From Maritalea porphyrae (GTDB lineage Bacteria; Pseudomonadota; Alphaproteobacteria; Rhizobiales; Devosiaceae), in assembly GCF_027213965.1 (NCBI RefSeq), contig NZ_JAPWGX010000008.1:1-64000 (forward strand): a stretch of DNA of 64,000 nt. Reading direction: 5' to 3'. Made by a program: the position numbers and the translations under genes. Each line of letters begins with the position of its first letter. The stretch's first letter is position 1. The notes under the pieces are model-generated. The model made no database searches. It worked only from the letters and a program-made list of their open reading frames with translations, and was not told the origin of the DNA. This document shows, in pieces, positions 16,395 through 24,358 of the stretch.

Positions 16395-17934
16395 ATTCTG
16401 TTGAAAAACTCTTGTTGCGTATTGGTCAACGAACTGATTCAATTTCCTTAGTGGTTTGGGAGGTTGAACATCATGATGGGGCCAAGACAGGAAGCGCAGT
16501 CGGCGCTGTTTTACGAGTTTTGCCTTGAGGATCATGTTCCAGCAGATCATATGTTGCGCTCGATTGATCGGTTTGTTGATCTCGATGATATTCGCCAGCA
16601 CCTTGGATCGTTTTACAGTTCAACTGGCCGACCATCTGTTGATCCTGAACTGATGATCCGCATATTGCTGGTTGGCTATTGCATGGGCATCCGTTCAGAA
16701 CGGCGACTGTGTGAAGAGGTTCATCTAAACTTAGCTTACAGGTGGTTCTGCCGTTTGGATCTGGGAGATGCTGTTCCTGATCATTCAACTTTTTCTAAAA
16801 ACCGACATGGGCGGTTCAGGGATAGTGATCTGCTTCGACATGTGTTTGAGACAGTGGTTGCACGTTGCATTGCTGAGGGGTTGGTCAGTGGCCAGCGCTT
16901 TGCTGTCGATGCCAGCCTAATTGCAGCAGATGCTAATCGCCAGAACTCAACATCTAAAGAAGAATGGCAATCGGATAAGATCAACCCGGAAGCAGCCCCT
17001 CGTGCCGTTCGGGAATATCTTGAGACATTGGACGATGCAGCTTTTGGTGCTGCGACAACTGTCAATCCAAAGTTCACGTCACATTCTGATCCTGCATCCC
17101 AGTGGACTGCAGCACGCAAAGGTCCTGCCTATTTTGCATATTCAACGAACTATTTAATTGATACCGACAATGCCGTGATCTTGGATGTGGAAGCCACTCG
17201 CACTGTGCGTCAGGCAGAAGTAGGCGCTGCACGTACGATGATTGACCGTGTGGCAAAGTCATTCGATCTGCACCCTGAACGTTTGATAGCTGATACGGCC
17301 TACGGCTCTGCTCCGATGTTAGAATGGCTGGTTAAAGGACGTGGGATTGCCCCTCATATTCCCGTCATAGATAAATCTGGTCGCAAAGACGGAACGTTTG
17401 AGCGCGCTGACTTTACCCATGACACCAAGAATGATCTCTATATCTGTCCGGGCGGAAAAGAACTCAAACAAAACCGCCGCGCTTTCACTATTCCTCGAAC
17501 ACCTAAGCCTGATAAAGAAGGCATCATGCGCTACCGCGCCAAGAAATCAGATTGTGATGCTTGCGGAATAAAAGCCCAATGCACCCCAAAAGAACCCCAG
17601 AGAAAAATCCTGCGTTCAATCTACGAACCTTCGCGAAATGTGGCCCGTAATATCACCAAGACAATCGATTACGCAATTTCATGCAAGCTGCGCAAAAAGG
17701 TCGAGATGCTGTTCGCCCATCTCAAGCGCATTCTAAAACTCGACAGGCTCCGATTACGAGGGCCCTGCGGTGTAAAAGATGAATTCCATCTCGCAGCTAC
17801 CGCCCAGAACCTAAGAAAACTAGCTAAACTGATCAAAGAACCAAGCCAAACTGCATAAGAGACGAGATAAACACGGTCGCGCTAAATTCCGAGCGATATG
17901 TATGGCGCCTCGATGGTGAGTTTTTCAACAGAAT
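16395..17934 (+). mobile_element. IS1182-family element
   Basis: A 17-bp perfect inverted repeat, ATTCTGTTGAAAAACTC at 16395-16411 and its reverse complement at 17918-17934, brackets a complete transposase gene. The tips probably run a few bases further. It abuts the right end of the IS1111-like element with under 40 bp between. A lone copy of the same end sequence is at 24087-24101. The stretch 17935-18083 beyond it shows nothing I can name. Confidence 0.88.
16473..17858 (+). CDS. IS1182-family transposase
   Basis: DDE transposase, 461 aa. An N-terminal domain of the InsH/DUF772 type spans residues about 10-150 (RILLVGYCMGIRSERRLCEE and DHSTFSKNRHGRF are typical). The catalytic core follows with D in FAVDASLI, D in IADTAYGS and E in KKVEMLFAHLKR, and a cysteine cluster CDACGIKAQC lies near residue 365. 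GGGAGG upstream supports the ATG at 16473 (or 16476). No internal stop; the copy looks intact. Confidence 0.93.
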   Translation: MMGPRQEAQSALFYEFCLEDHVPADHMLRSIDRFVDLDDIRQHLGSFYSSTGRPSVDPELMIRILLVGYCMGIRSERRLCEEVHLNLAYRWFCRLDLGDAVPDHSTFSKNRHGRFRDSDLLRHVFETVVARCIAEGLVSGQRFAVDASLIAADANRQNSTSKEEWQSDKINPEAAPRAVREYLETLDDAAFGAATTVNPKFTSHSDPASQWTAARKGPAYFAYSTNYLIDTDNAVILDVEATRTVRQAEVGAARTMIDRVAKSFDLHPERLIADTAYGSAPMLEWLVKGRGIAPHIPVIDKSGRKDGTFERADFTHDTKNDLYICPGGKELKQNRRAFTIPRTPKPDKEGIMRYRAKKSDCDACGIKAQCTPKEPQRKILRSIYEPSRNVARNITKTIDYAISCKLRKKVEMLFAHLKRILKLDRLRLRGPCGVKDEFHLAATAQNLRKLAKLIKEPSQTA

Positions 17935-18083
17935 GGGCGGAAAGCGGTCGTTTGGTAGATTAGGCGTTCGGCGCTCTGAATTGGAAAAGCAGACTTTGGA
18001 CGTTAGCATTGGTCCTGTTTTCGGATAGGCAGCAGTGAGCCCAAATTGACAGATGCAGCACCATCAACGAAGTTCCGATTAGC

Positions 18084-18587
18084 TCAAAGCTTCGTGTCAA
18101 CATGATGCAGCACGATATTGAACCCTTCCTCGGGTGAAGGTGCAACGAAGTGTTCTGAAATCTTTCGAAACTGTTCTTCAGTTGCCGCAAACGGATGATC
18201 ACCTTGTGCATTTCTTGCATGAAGCCGTGCGATGCAGACTTCGTCTGCGACATCTAATACGTGAAGTTTGTGTGCAGCCTTTGTTCGTTCCAAAATGCTC
18301 CGCATCCAGTCACGCGAAGCAATTGTGTTCGCCTGGAAGTCTAAGACGACCGAAATCCCCTCGTTTAGCAATGATACGACGTGCGGGGCCATGACCTTGC
18401 GAAATTTCGACATGCACCGCATGTAGTCTGACATCGAAGACATTTCTTCGGAATAGAGACCATTCAGCCAATCATCTTCAGCAATCACAACAGTTCCAGC
18501 CGTACGTCCAAGTTCGGCAGTCAGAGTGGATTTTCCGGAAGCAATTTTTCCGCACAACAAGTGCAGAGTTGGTATCGTCGAGGACAT
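18084..18587 (-). CDS. P-loop kinase-like ATP-binding protein
   Basis: Small AAA_33-type protein, 167 aa. Walker A GKIASGKST lies at residues 13-21, a DDW motif follows the second strand, and ARLHARN carries lid-like arginines near residue 120. The fold resembles the chloramphenicol phosphotransferase/zeta-toxin/gluconate-kinase group. Members of this short family are common in proteobacteria with unknown substrates. It stands alone, separated from its neighbours by an IS and a MITE, so context gives no hint. A phosphotransferase acting on a small molecule is the most that can be said. Confidence 0.75.
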   Translation of the reverse strand: MSSTIPTLHLLCGKIASGKSTLTAELGRTAGTVVIAEDDWLNGLYSEEMSSMSDYMRCMSKFRKVMAPHVVSLLNEGISVVLDFQANTIASRDWMRSILERTKAAHKLHVLDVADEVCIARLHARNAQGDHPFAATEEQFRKISEHFVAPSPEEGFNIVLHHVDTKL

Positions 18588-18798
18588 ATGAATAACCTTG
18601 TTCGGCGCGGTGTGCGCAATTTACGTTCAGATACGAGTTAACCCGGCCCGGTTTTCAGACCGGGATGGTAACTCGATTTTGGTCCTGACGACCAAATTTC
18701 TGAACGAAGGTTCTCATACACTTTCAATGACACGTGGGGGTCTCAATGTCCATCAGTGGAGCGGTGCATTCACAGTCATTGGCCATATAGCGGCTTAG

Positions 18799-18964
18799 TC
18801 CGGAGGCTGTGTGAAAACACCAGTTGGAAAACTTCTCGTAGGAAGCTGTTCTGCCAATCTAGCCTATTTGAAACGCAGATCTAAAAAATGTGCCAAATCC
18901 ATGTGATGTCGGAATCTAATTCGATCGGAAATGCACTATTTTGCGTTTTCACACAGCCTCTCCG
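18799..18964. mobile_element. 158-bp MITE with target duplication
   Basis: A perfect 16-bp inverted repeat, GAGGCTGTGTGAAAAC at 18803-18818 and GTTTTCACACAGCCTC at 18945-18960, encloses 126 bp without a gene. TCCG at 18799-18802 and again at 18961-18964 is a 4-bp target duplication. This is the full signature of a non-autonomous transposon. The rest of 18588-19124 holds no gene I can support; a minus-strand open frame running from inside the SDR gene up to the insertion point may be a broken gene. Confidence 0.85.
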
Positions 18965-19124
18965 CATTGCTGACGACCGTTCCGAGCCCAAAAGCTGCCC
19001 GTGAAGATTGATCCCGGGTTTTCTCCAAGCGGATATACCTGCCGTCTGTTCAAACCAGTTCGGCTGCATTTCTTGGATTATGTCCAGGCATTCCACAAGC
19101 ACCTTTTCCAAAACATTCGAGTGC

Positions 19125-19871
19125 TCATGCCATTGGTTCCATACCTGCGCCAGTGACGGTGAATACCCTTTCATCCGGCAGCTTATCGCTCGTCAGAAGG
19201 TCGACCACAGACGCACCTACTATGTCGGACGTAAGGGCTTTATCCCATTGACCCATAAAGGCTGCATAGGGTTTTCCAACTGCTTCAGAATATGCTTCCC
19301 CCGCACTGCGCCCGAGTTCTGTATCTTGGACCAGCTGTTTCGGAACAACTGTCATGAAGGTTAAATTCAGTTTCAAGATTTCCGCTTCGCGTTGAGCGTA
19401 TTCAGAAAGGAACATTTGCATCCGCTTGGCCCCAGCATATCCGCCCGAAAGCCTAGATCCGGCCAGTCCAGCCCCGCTTGACAACACCACTATGCGCCCA
19501 CCTGCCCGCATGGGCTTGGTCAAAGCAGCACGAAAGAAAGCGTGCGATACTTTGGTGTCTGCGTTCCAGGCACCGCTGAATTCTTCCCAGCTCTGGTCCT
19601 GAAATGGAGCCATCTTGGGCGAATGTCCGACGCAAAGTATCAATAATTCCGGATCGAACTTTTCCATCAGCGCATTCGCGACACCGTCTTCTGAAGCATC
19701 CTCCATGCAGGTGTGAATACCGGGGTAGGATTTCCCAAGATCAGACAAGTCAATTTCATTTCGTGCAGCCACTATTGTTGGGTGCCCTTGATCGGATAGC
19801 TTCTGTGCAATTTTGCGACCAATTCCGCGGCTTCCACCGATGATCAACGCGGTTTTATTGTTGTCTGGCAT
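19125..19871 (-). CDS. short-chain dehydrogenase/reductase
   Basis: Rossmann-fold oxidoreductase, 248 aa. Nucleotide motif GGSRGIGR at residues about 12-19 and active-site YAGAK near residue 150, with the preceding SS of VVLSSGAG as catalytic serine. The ATG at 19871 is chosen because the upstream extension is not SDR-like. It is the last gene of the cluster that begins with the GST at 22472. It would reduce or oxidise a carbonyl or alcohol with NAD(P)H; the substrate is unknown. The cluster's HxlR regulator points to reactive carbonyls or quinones. Confidence 0.85.
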   Translation of the reverse strand: MPDNNKTALIIGGSRGIGRKIAQKLSDQGHPTIVAARNEIDLSDLGKSYPGIHTCMEDASEDGVANALMEKFDPELLILCVGHSPKMAPFQDQSWEEFSGAWNADTKVSHAFFRAALTKPMRAGGRIVVLSSGAGLAGSRLSGGYAGAKRMQMFLSEYAQREAEILKLNLTFMTVVPKQLVQDTELGRSAGEAYSEAVGKPYAAFMGQWDKALTSDIVGASVVDLLTSDKLPDERVFTVTGAGMEPMA

Positions 19872-19888
19872 ATTTTCCCTTTCTCGAT

Positions 19889-20317
19889 TTAAAGTCCACG
19901 CGTGTGGCGGCTCATATCGCCAAATTGGGGAGCCAATACATTGCGTCGCGAGAACTGCCAATTTCCCTCGATAATCTCGAACTCATCAACGTAGTGCCCC
20001 GAAAAAATCGGTTGCATGGGGGCCTCGTCCACTTGCTGCATCACAATTAGATAACCTTGAGAAGTCGCTGCATTCGCGCCGTCCGCCACATCAATTCGTA
20101 CATTTGTCAATAAATGCCGGGTACGTGGAGTGCCATCTTCGTAAATGATCAAGTTGGCAAACATGCCTTTTACGCCTTCTATACCCTTGGCTGTCGGGAA
20201 CCCCTTAAAGGTGAATTCGGCATTTTTAAATAATGCGGCGCAATCATCAATGCGCCCTTCATCTAGCGCCAGACAGTAATCCGTGAGCAGAAAATTTATC
20301 GCTTGGTTGTCGTTCAT
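19889..20317 (-). CDS. SnoaL-like (NTF2-fold) protein
   Basis: Small alpha+beta barrel protein, 142 aa, of the SnoaL_4/nuclear-transport-factor-2-like type: helix with LLTDYCLALDEGRIDDCAALF, then a strand-rich half ending in IIEGNWQFSRRNV. Such proteins are isomerases, dehydratases or ring-hydroxylase subunits. The start at 20317 removes a non-homologous extension that would overlap the upstream gene. It lies 17 bp before the SDR gene, so the two probably act in one reaction sequence. No substrate can be assigned. Confidence 0.78.
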   Translation of the reverse strand: MNDNQAINFLLTDYCLALDEGRIDDCAALFKNAEFTFKGFPTAKGIEGVKGMFANLIIYEDGTPRTRHLLTNVRIDVADGANAATSQGYLIVMQQVDEAPMQPIFSGHYVDEFEIIEGNWQFSRRNVLAPQFGDMSRHTRGL

Positions 20318-20378
20318 TTCTTTGGTGCTTCCTGCTTTCGAGAGAGCGCCCGGGATAGAACCGAGCGCCAATTTTTGC

Positions 20379-21140
20379 TTACTGCGTTGGCAAGCACCAG
20401 TTTGCATGAATGTCACAAAGGGCTAATAGAAGATCCGCATACTTGGCCCGAATGGTATCGGCCTGATCGGATTGCACCATAAAATATAGGTAGCCATGGG
20501 GGCCGGTGTCCGCACCGCCGTGATCAAGCGTTCCAGAGCGATAATGGGGATCCATCTGACCCAAGTTTTCAGTCGGCATGTTCGGCGCGAAAGGCATGTG
20601 ATGCGGAAAGCTTACAGTATCGATCAGGTTTGATTGTGCAGGTTGCATGTAGGCTCGATGAATTGGGGCCAACATGTAGGAAACCCCTCCGCGTGTGGGC
20701 GCTGCATATGTGCCGTCTGCAAAACGCTTGCGCAAAATCTCTTTTGCCTCAGACGGCGTAACGCCCTTAATCCTCATCTTTTCGAGGTCCATATAAGGCC
20801 GCATATTCTGCGCTTGGCCTTGTGCATCATGCGCTTGCGGAATAATCATATCCGCTGGGAATTCGAACTCCCAATCTGCCTGATAAAAGCGAGCACTGGT
20901 TCGCGCAACGAACGTGGCCCAACCGTTGGTTCCTTGTTTATGTATCACAAACCCGTCTGCAGGATCTCGGACGTAGATCGTCGCGTTCTCCTGCAAATCT
21001 GCTGGCAGTGCGCTAAGCGCTAGTTCAATTTCCAACTCAAGCGGCAGATCAACGAACTCTTGCGCTGTTGCGGCTTGTGTCGACAGAATTAGCAGTCCTG
21101 CAACTAATGTCAGTGCGGTGTTCCGTAGTTGTCTAATCAT
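20379..21140 (-). CDS. secreted protein of unknown function, 253 aa
   Basis: I do not recognise a family. Residues 1-26 form a clear Sec signal peptide (RQLRNTALTLVAGLLIL, cleavage near ATAQ). The mature part has many aromatic and histidine residues (FPHHMPFAPNMP, DHGGADTGPHGYLYF) and looks like a compact periplasmic domain; two cysteines lie near the C-terminus. Its ATG overlaps the stop of the 55-aa gene by 1 bp (TAATG), so it belongs to the operon. It may sense or bind a small molecule in the periplasm, but this is a guess. Confidence 0.75.
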   Translation of the reverse strand: MIRQLRNTALTLVAGLLILSTQAATAQEFVDLPLELEIELALSALPADLQENATIYVRDPADGFVIHKQGTNGWATFVARTSARFYQADWEFEFPADMIIPQAHDAQGQAQNMRPYMDLEKMRIKGVTPSEAKEILRKRFADGTYAAPTRGGVSYMLAPIHRAYMQPAQSNLIDTVSFPHHMPFAPNMPTENLGQMDPHYRSGTLDHGGADTGPHGYLYFMVQSDQADTIRAKYADLLLALCDIHANWCLPTQ

Positions 21141-21307
21141 TATTTGTTTTCCTTGGGTGCGTTGTATCGATCATCTTCGATACTTAAATTTTGTTTCTTG
21201 GAATGAGGATTGTCCGTAAACAGTGATTGCAGTCGTTGCAGGTATCCGTCCCAGAAGTCCTGTGTATTTTCAGAGCTATTTTGGGGCTCGTTTTGATCGC
21301 TGGACAT
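21140..21307 (-). CDS. small protein, 55 aa
   Basis: A short gene that fills the space between the SRPBCC and secreted-protein genes. The ATG at 21307 follows AAGGAC, and the TAA overlaps the next start by 1 bp. The product is hydrophilic and acidic (it begins MSSDQNEPQNSS and has FWDGYLQRLQSLF in the middle), with no signal or membrane segment. The tight fit in the operon on both sides is the main evidence that it is real. Confidence 0.55.
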   Translation of the reverse strand: MSSDQNEPQNSSENTQDFWDGYLQRLQSLFTDNPHSKKQNLSIEDDRYNAPKENK

Positions 21308-21311
21308 CAGT

Positions 21312-21770
21312 TCAAGTCCTTATGAAGGGTGTGCCATGACCAGTGTCGAGATAGGCTTTCAAGCTATCGACGAAGAAGAGATCCCAACCTGCACGACATA
21401 TGTCGAAGCAGTGCAACTCAGGTGCAAGACCGTCATGCTCAAAGTGAATGCATGTTTCATGTCCATCCTGTTCAATCTTCCAAATGACAGTTGTACCTAG
21501 CCATTCTTCTTCGATTTGCCCGGTGTAGCCTTCAACAAGGTGATGAGCTTCAATGCAAGTCATCTCAATGCGGTCCGGTCGCAGCTCAGTTGCCCTAAAT
21601 ATCCAGTAGCCGTTCTCCTCAGAAAAATCGAAACGGGCCGTGTCGCCAACGTTGCGCAGTACTTTGTCCGGTTTTGTCCACCAGTGTTCAAAGCCCTCCG
21701 TCAGAGCTGTATAAGCTGCATTTGGTGTGGCCTTAACGCGGATCGTTCGTTTGTAATTTTTTGCTGTCAT
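21312..21770 (-). CDS. SRPBCC/START-like domain protein
   Basis: Single-domain protein of the AHSA1/polyketide-cyclase-like fold, 152 aa: strand RTIRVKATPNAAYTALT at the start, HWWTKP, then ENGYWIFRATEL and a long C-terminal helix (FFVDSLKAYLDTG). The fold makes a hydrophobic cavity for small ligands. It lies 9 bp after the GST stop and 4 bp before the 55-aa gene, so it is co-transcribed. Ligand and role unknown. Confidence 0.8.
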   Translation of the reverse strand: MTAKNYKRTIRVKATPNAAYTALTEGFEHWWTKPDKVLRNVGDTARFDFSEENGYWIFRATELRPDRIEMTCIEAHHLVEGYTGQIEEEWLGTTVIWKIEQDGHETCIHFEHDGLAPELHCFDICRAGWDLFFVDSLKAYLDTGHGTPFIRT

Positions 21771-21779
21771 GACCGCCCC

Positions 21780-22472
21780 CTATGCCGCAACTGCAGCGCG
21801 CCAATGAGGCGGACAGGTGTTTTCAAAGCCCGGCAAGTTTTGAATCTGGCGGCACCATTTCCCAAGTTCTGGAAACTGCTCGTCGATTATGCTCAGGCCA
21901 ATTGCTTTCATGACATCTGGCTTGGTCTGCTGCGCTCGCATGATCCGAGCGACGTCGGGATATACTACTGCGTCCACTGCACTTGGTTTTTCGCCACACA
22001 GGAAGGTATTTGTTCCAAGTGTCTCTTCCAGAAGCGCGTATTCCACTTTGAGCAGGTCGCAGGCAGATTCTAATGACTTTGCTTCCTCTGAATTTGCTGC
22101 CGGTGGTGTGCTATCACTCCCAAACACAGGCGTAGTGACGGCGCTTGTAGCTTTGAAAAGGTAGTCGTTGAAAAGAGTGGCTGTCTCCCAGACGCGGGCC
22201 ACCTCGGTAGCTGACGTTCCAAAAAGAGGGCGGTCTGGAAATTGACGATCAAGCCACCCCATTAGCGCTAAAGACTCCCGTCTAGCGATGCCGCCCGACA
22301 CGATAACCGGCACCTTGCTGTGCGGATTTAGTTGCCTAAACTGTGCGGTCCGGTGCTCCCCTTTCGATCCGTCGAGGTAGTGCAGTTCGTACGAAAGCTG
22401 CTTGAACTCTAAAGCCAGCAGCACGCGCCAACCGCTTGGCGCTCCACTGAACGAATAGACTTTTAATGTCAT
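21780..22472 (-). CDS. glutathione S-transferase
   Basis: GST, 230 aa. The thioredoxin-like domain begins KVYSFSGAPSGWRVLLAL, with a serine-rich active-site start as in zeta/theta-like enzymes. VPVIVSGG-type cis-proline and ESLA glutathione contacts follow near residue 65. The helical domain ends in the usual long C-terminal helix. It is the first gene of the six-gene minus-strand cluster, directly divergent from an HxlR regulator with palindromic sites between. It probably conjugates electrophiles that the regulator senses. Confidence 0.88.
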   Translation of the reverse strand: MTLKVYSFSGAPSGWRVLLALEFKQLSYELHYLDGSKGEHRTAQFRQLNPHSKVPVIVSGGIARRESLALMGWLDRQFPDRPLFGTSATEVARVWETATLFNDYLFKATSAVTTPVFGSDSTPPAANSEEAKSLESACDLLKVEYALLEETLGTNTFLCGEKPSAVDAVVYPDVARIMRAQQTKPDVMKAIGLSIIDEQFPELGKWCRQIQNLPGFENTCPPHWRAAVAA

Positions 22473-22503
22473 AATCTTTTCCCATCTAATCTGTGGGATA
22501 AAG

Positions 22504-22569
22504 ATACTACGTTAGTATTTATTCACAAGTAGGCAGTAAATTCTGCTATAGTATGGAAATTGATACTAA
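22504..22569. promoter_or_regulatory. ATACTA-type operator and promoter region
   Basis: The near-palindrome ATACTACGTTAGTAT lies at 22504-22518 and the half-site ATACTAA at 22563-22569, with TATAGT at 22547-22552 as a possible -10 for the HxlR gene. All lie between the divergent GST and HxlR genes. The repeated ATACTA core is the likely HxlR site. If this -10 is used, the ATG at 22553 is too close to the start of transcription, which supports the start at 22589. Confidence 0.6.
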
Positions 22570-22588
22570 TGGAGTAAGGAAACAAGCC

Positions 22589-22972
22589 ATGGATGAAGTT
22601 GAAAGCGAAAAAGTTGACGCAAAACTCCCTCCTCTGCCTGTTGTAGTGGGGTTTTGCCCAATGCCGGATATCGCGGCTCTGATCGGCGGAAAATGGAAAT
22701 TAATTATTCTACAAATCTTGATTTTCGATGGAACCAAACGATTTGGAGAATTAAAACGAGAGGTAAATGGCATTACACAAACGATGTTGACCGCGCAGCT
22801 CCGCGCTTTGGAGAGTGACGGTTTGGTGCACCGCGAACTCTACGCACAGGTCCCCCCGAAAGTTGAATATTCCGCCACGCAGCGGGCCAAAGACCTAGAA
22901 AAGGTGTTCCTATCTCTCCATGATTGGTGGGTGGCGTCAACGCAATGTGTGGGCGTAGCCTGGTCTCAATAG
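22589..22972 (+). CDS. HxlR-family transcriptional regulator
   Basis: Winged-helix regulator, 127 aa. C23 in GFCPM occupies the place of the redox or electrophile-sensing cysteine known in YodB/HypR-type members; IGGKWKLIILQIL and the FGELKREVNGITQTMLTAQLRAL recognition region are diagnostic. The ATG at 22589 is preferred to 22553 because GGAGTAAGGA precedes it. It is divergent to the GST-led cluster and probably represses it until quinones, aldehydes or other thiol-reactive compounds appear. Confidence 0.9.
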   Translation: MDEVESEKVDAKLPPLPVVVGFCPMPDIAALIGGKWKLIILQILIFDGTKRFGELKREVNGITQTMLTAQLRALESDGLVHRELYAQVPPKVEYSATQRAKDLEKVFLSLHDWWVASTQCVGVAWSQ

Positions 22973-23188
22973 CTTGTAATTCTTTAAAGTCCCGAAATGT
23001 CTACTTTCAGTGCTTTTGCTCCAAATTGACTGCAGTGCAGCACCGACACTTTGTCCACTCAGCCGCCTTTCGTTGATTGAAAGTTTATGTCAGCGCCCCG
23101 ATGTCCGCTTTAGGGAAACTAAGGTGTTACTTTCATTTTGCGGTCAAGGTCGGCTATGGGCCGGTTGTTCAACCGACCCAACAGACGA

Positions 23189-23824
23189 TTAGATCTCGAC
23201 ACCTTCAGAAATGGCCAGTGCGTCCTCCAGATCTACACCAAGATAGCGAACGGTGCTGTCCATTTTGGTATGACCAAGCAGAAGCTGAACTGCTCTGAGA
23301 TTTCCCGTTTTTTTATAGATTTGTGCAACCTTGGTTCTGCGCATCGAATGTGTTCCATATGCGCTAGGTTCAAGTCCAATAGACACGACCCAGAGTTTCA
23401 TCATTCGTGCGTATTGTCGTGTCGAGATGTGGGGACGGTCTTGGAACCGACTGGGCCACAAATATTCATGACCGCTCATAAGCGGATGAGCAACCCAATC
23501 AGAAACGGAGGCCCTTGTCCCTTCGGTGATTTCAAATCGAACAGGCGTTTTCGTTTTGCTCTGCAAAATGGAAGCGCGTTCTTTGACTGAGCCAGCCGCG
23601 AAAATATCGGAAACTTTCAATCGAACGAGATCACAGCCTCTCAGTTTACTATCGATTGCCATATTGAACAGTGCCAAGTCGCGTAATGCTTTTGAAAGCT
23701 CAAGCCGGACCCTAATTGCCCAAACATGCTTTGGTAACAACGGTCGTTTTTGTCCAATTAATCTACCATGGTTCCAAGCACGTTTAGATGGAATAATCAT
23801 AGGGAGGTTTTCGGAAGCAGACAT
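23189..23824 (-). CDS. short tyrosine recombinase, 211 aa
   Basis: Catalytic-domain integrase with almost no N-terminal core-binding domain, a common compact type in alphaproteobacteria. R62 in LRGCDL, K90 region in LQSKTKT, H159-x-x-R162 in THSMRRT, H185 in LLLGHTK and Y194 in TVRYLG form the full catalytic set. Length is normal for this compact group. A fragment of a sister copy's C-terminus is at 24193-24246 on the opposite strand. The flanks 22973-23188 and 23825-24086 hold no gene. Confidence 0.88.
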   Translation of the reverse strand: MSASENLPMIIPSKRAWNHGRLIGQKRPLLPKHVWAIRVRLELSKALRDLALFNMAIDSKLRGCDLVRLKVSDIFAAGSVKERASILQSKTKTPVRFEITEGTRASVSDWVAHPLMSGHEYLWPSRFQDRPHISTRQYARMMKLWVVSIGLEPSAYGTHSMRRTKVAQIYKKTGNLRAVQLLLGHTKMDSTVRYLGVDLEDALAISEGVEI

Positions 23825-24086
23825 AATTAGTCCTTTGCTCCATACCCTCCATCCTCAGCACTTAGACGTTCAGCAACACATTATTTCACTTACTGCGTAG
23901 GAATTACAACTTCCGCTTGGAGCCCTTTTTCGACCTTGGTTTTAGTGTCAGTCGAGCACTACCGGTCCTTAGCTGCTGTTCGATATATCGCAAAACTAGT
24001 CCCAAAGGTCAGTCCTATGGTCTGATCGGGCACAAGATCAAAGTCACTCTAGTTTCCAACCGCAACAACCAAAGTTAAATCAATGC

Positions 24087-24101
24087 GTTTTTCAACAGAA
24101 T
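24087..24101. mobile_element. solo IS1182-like end
   Basis: GTTTTTCAACAGAAT matches the inner 15 bp of the right end of the IS1182 element (17920-17934) and is followed by a similar NGGC, but there is no transposase nearby. It is an orphan end left by a deletion. Confidence 0.6.
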
Positions 24102-24130
24102 AGGCTCGAAGCGGAATTTTGCCTATCTTT

Positions 24131-24141
24131 TTTGCGACAAG
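24131..24141. repeat. 11-bp inverted repeat, left copy
   Basis: TTTGCGACAAG here is the reverse complement of CTTGTCGCAAA at 26766-26776. Two further TTTGCGAC cores follow before 24190, the last running into ACAAAACCC, which recalls the GGG-TTGCAAA type ends of IS6-family elements. The pair brackets the serine hydrolase and AraC genes. Confidence 0.5.
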
Positions 24142-24192
24142 ATTTTGCGACGGGACCATTTGAAAACGGCTTGAAAGTTTGCGACAAAACCC

Positions 24193-24246
24193 TTGGGCGT
24201 AGAATTAGGGGATGCGTTGGCAATCTCTGAAGCCATCGAATTCTAA
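24193..24246 (+). pseudogene. C-terminal remnant of a second compact tyrosine recombinase
   Basis: The last 17 codons read LGVELGDALAISEAIEF and stop, against LGVDLEDALAISEGVEI at the end of the recombinase at 23189-23824. Everything upstream has been replaced by IS-end-like sequence. It is a truncated sister copy in inverted orientation. Confidence 0.75.
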
Positions 24247-24358
24247 ATGAAAGGGCCGCTTGTAAGGGCGGGCCAAAGCGTACTCAAATTCGCCAGATCA
24301 GCTGTAACATTACACAGCACAATCCCCCCACTTGAAGCCAACGCTCTCCTCTTTGCCC

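Noticed and set aside
18598-18798. 66-aa plus-strand frame next to the MITE
   Set aside because: No ribosome site, atypical composition and no recognisable family; it ends by chance just before the target duplication.
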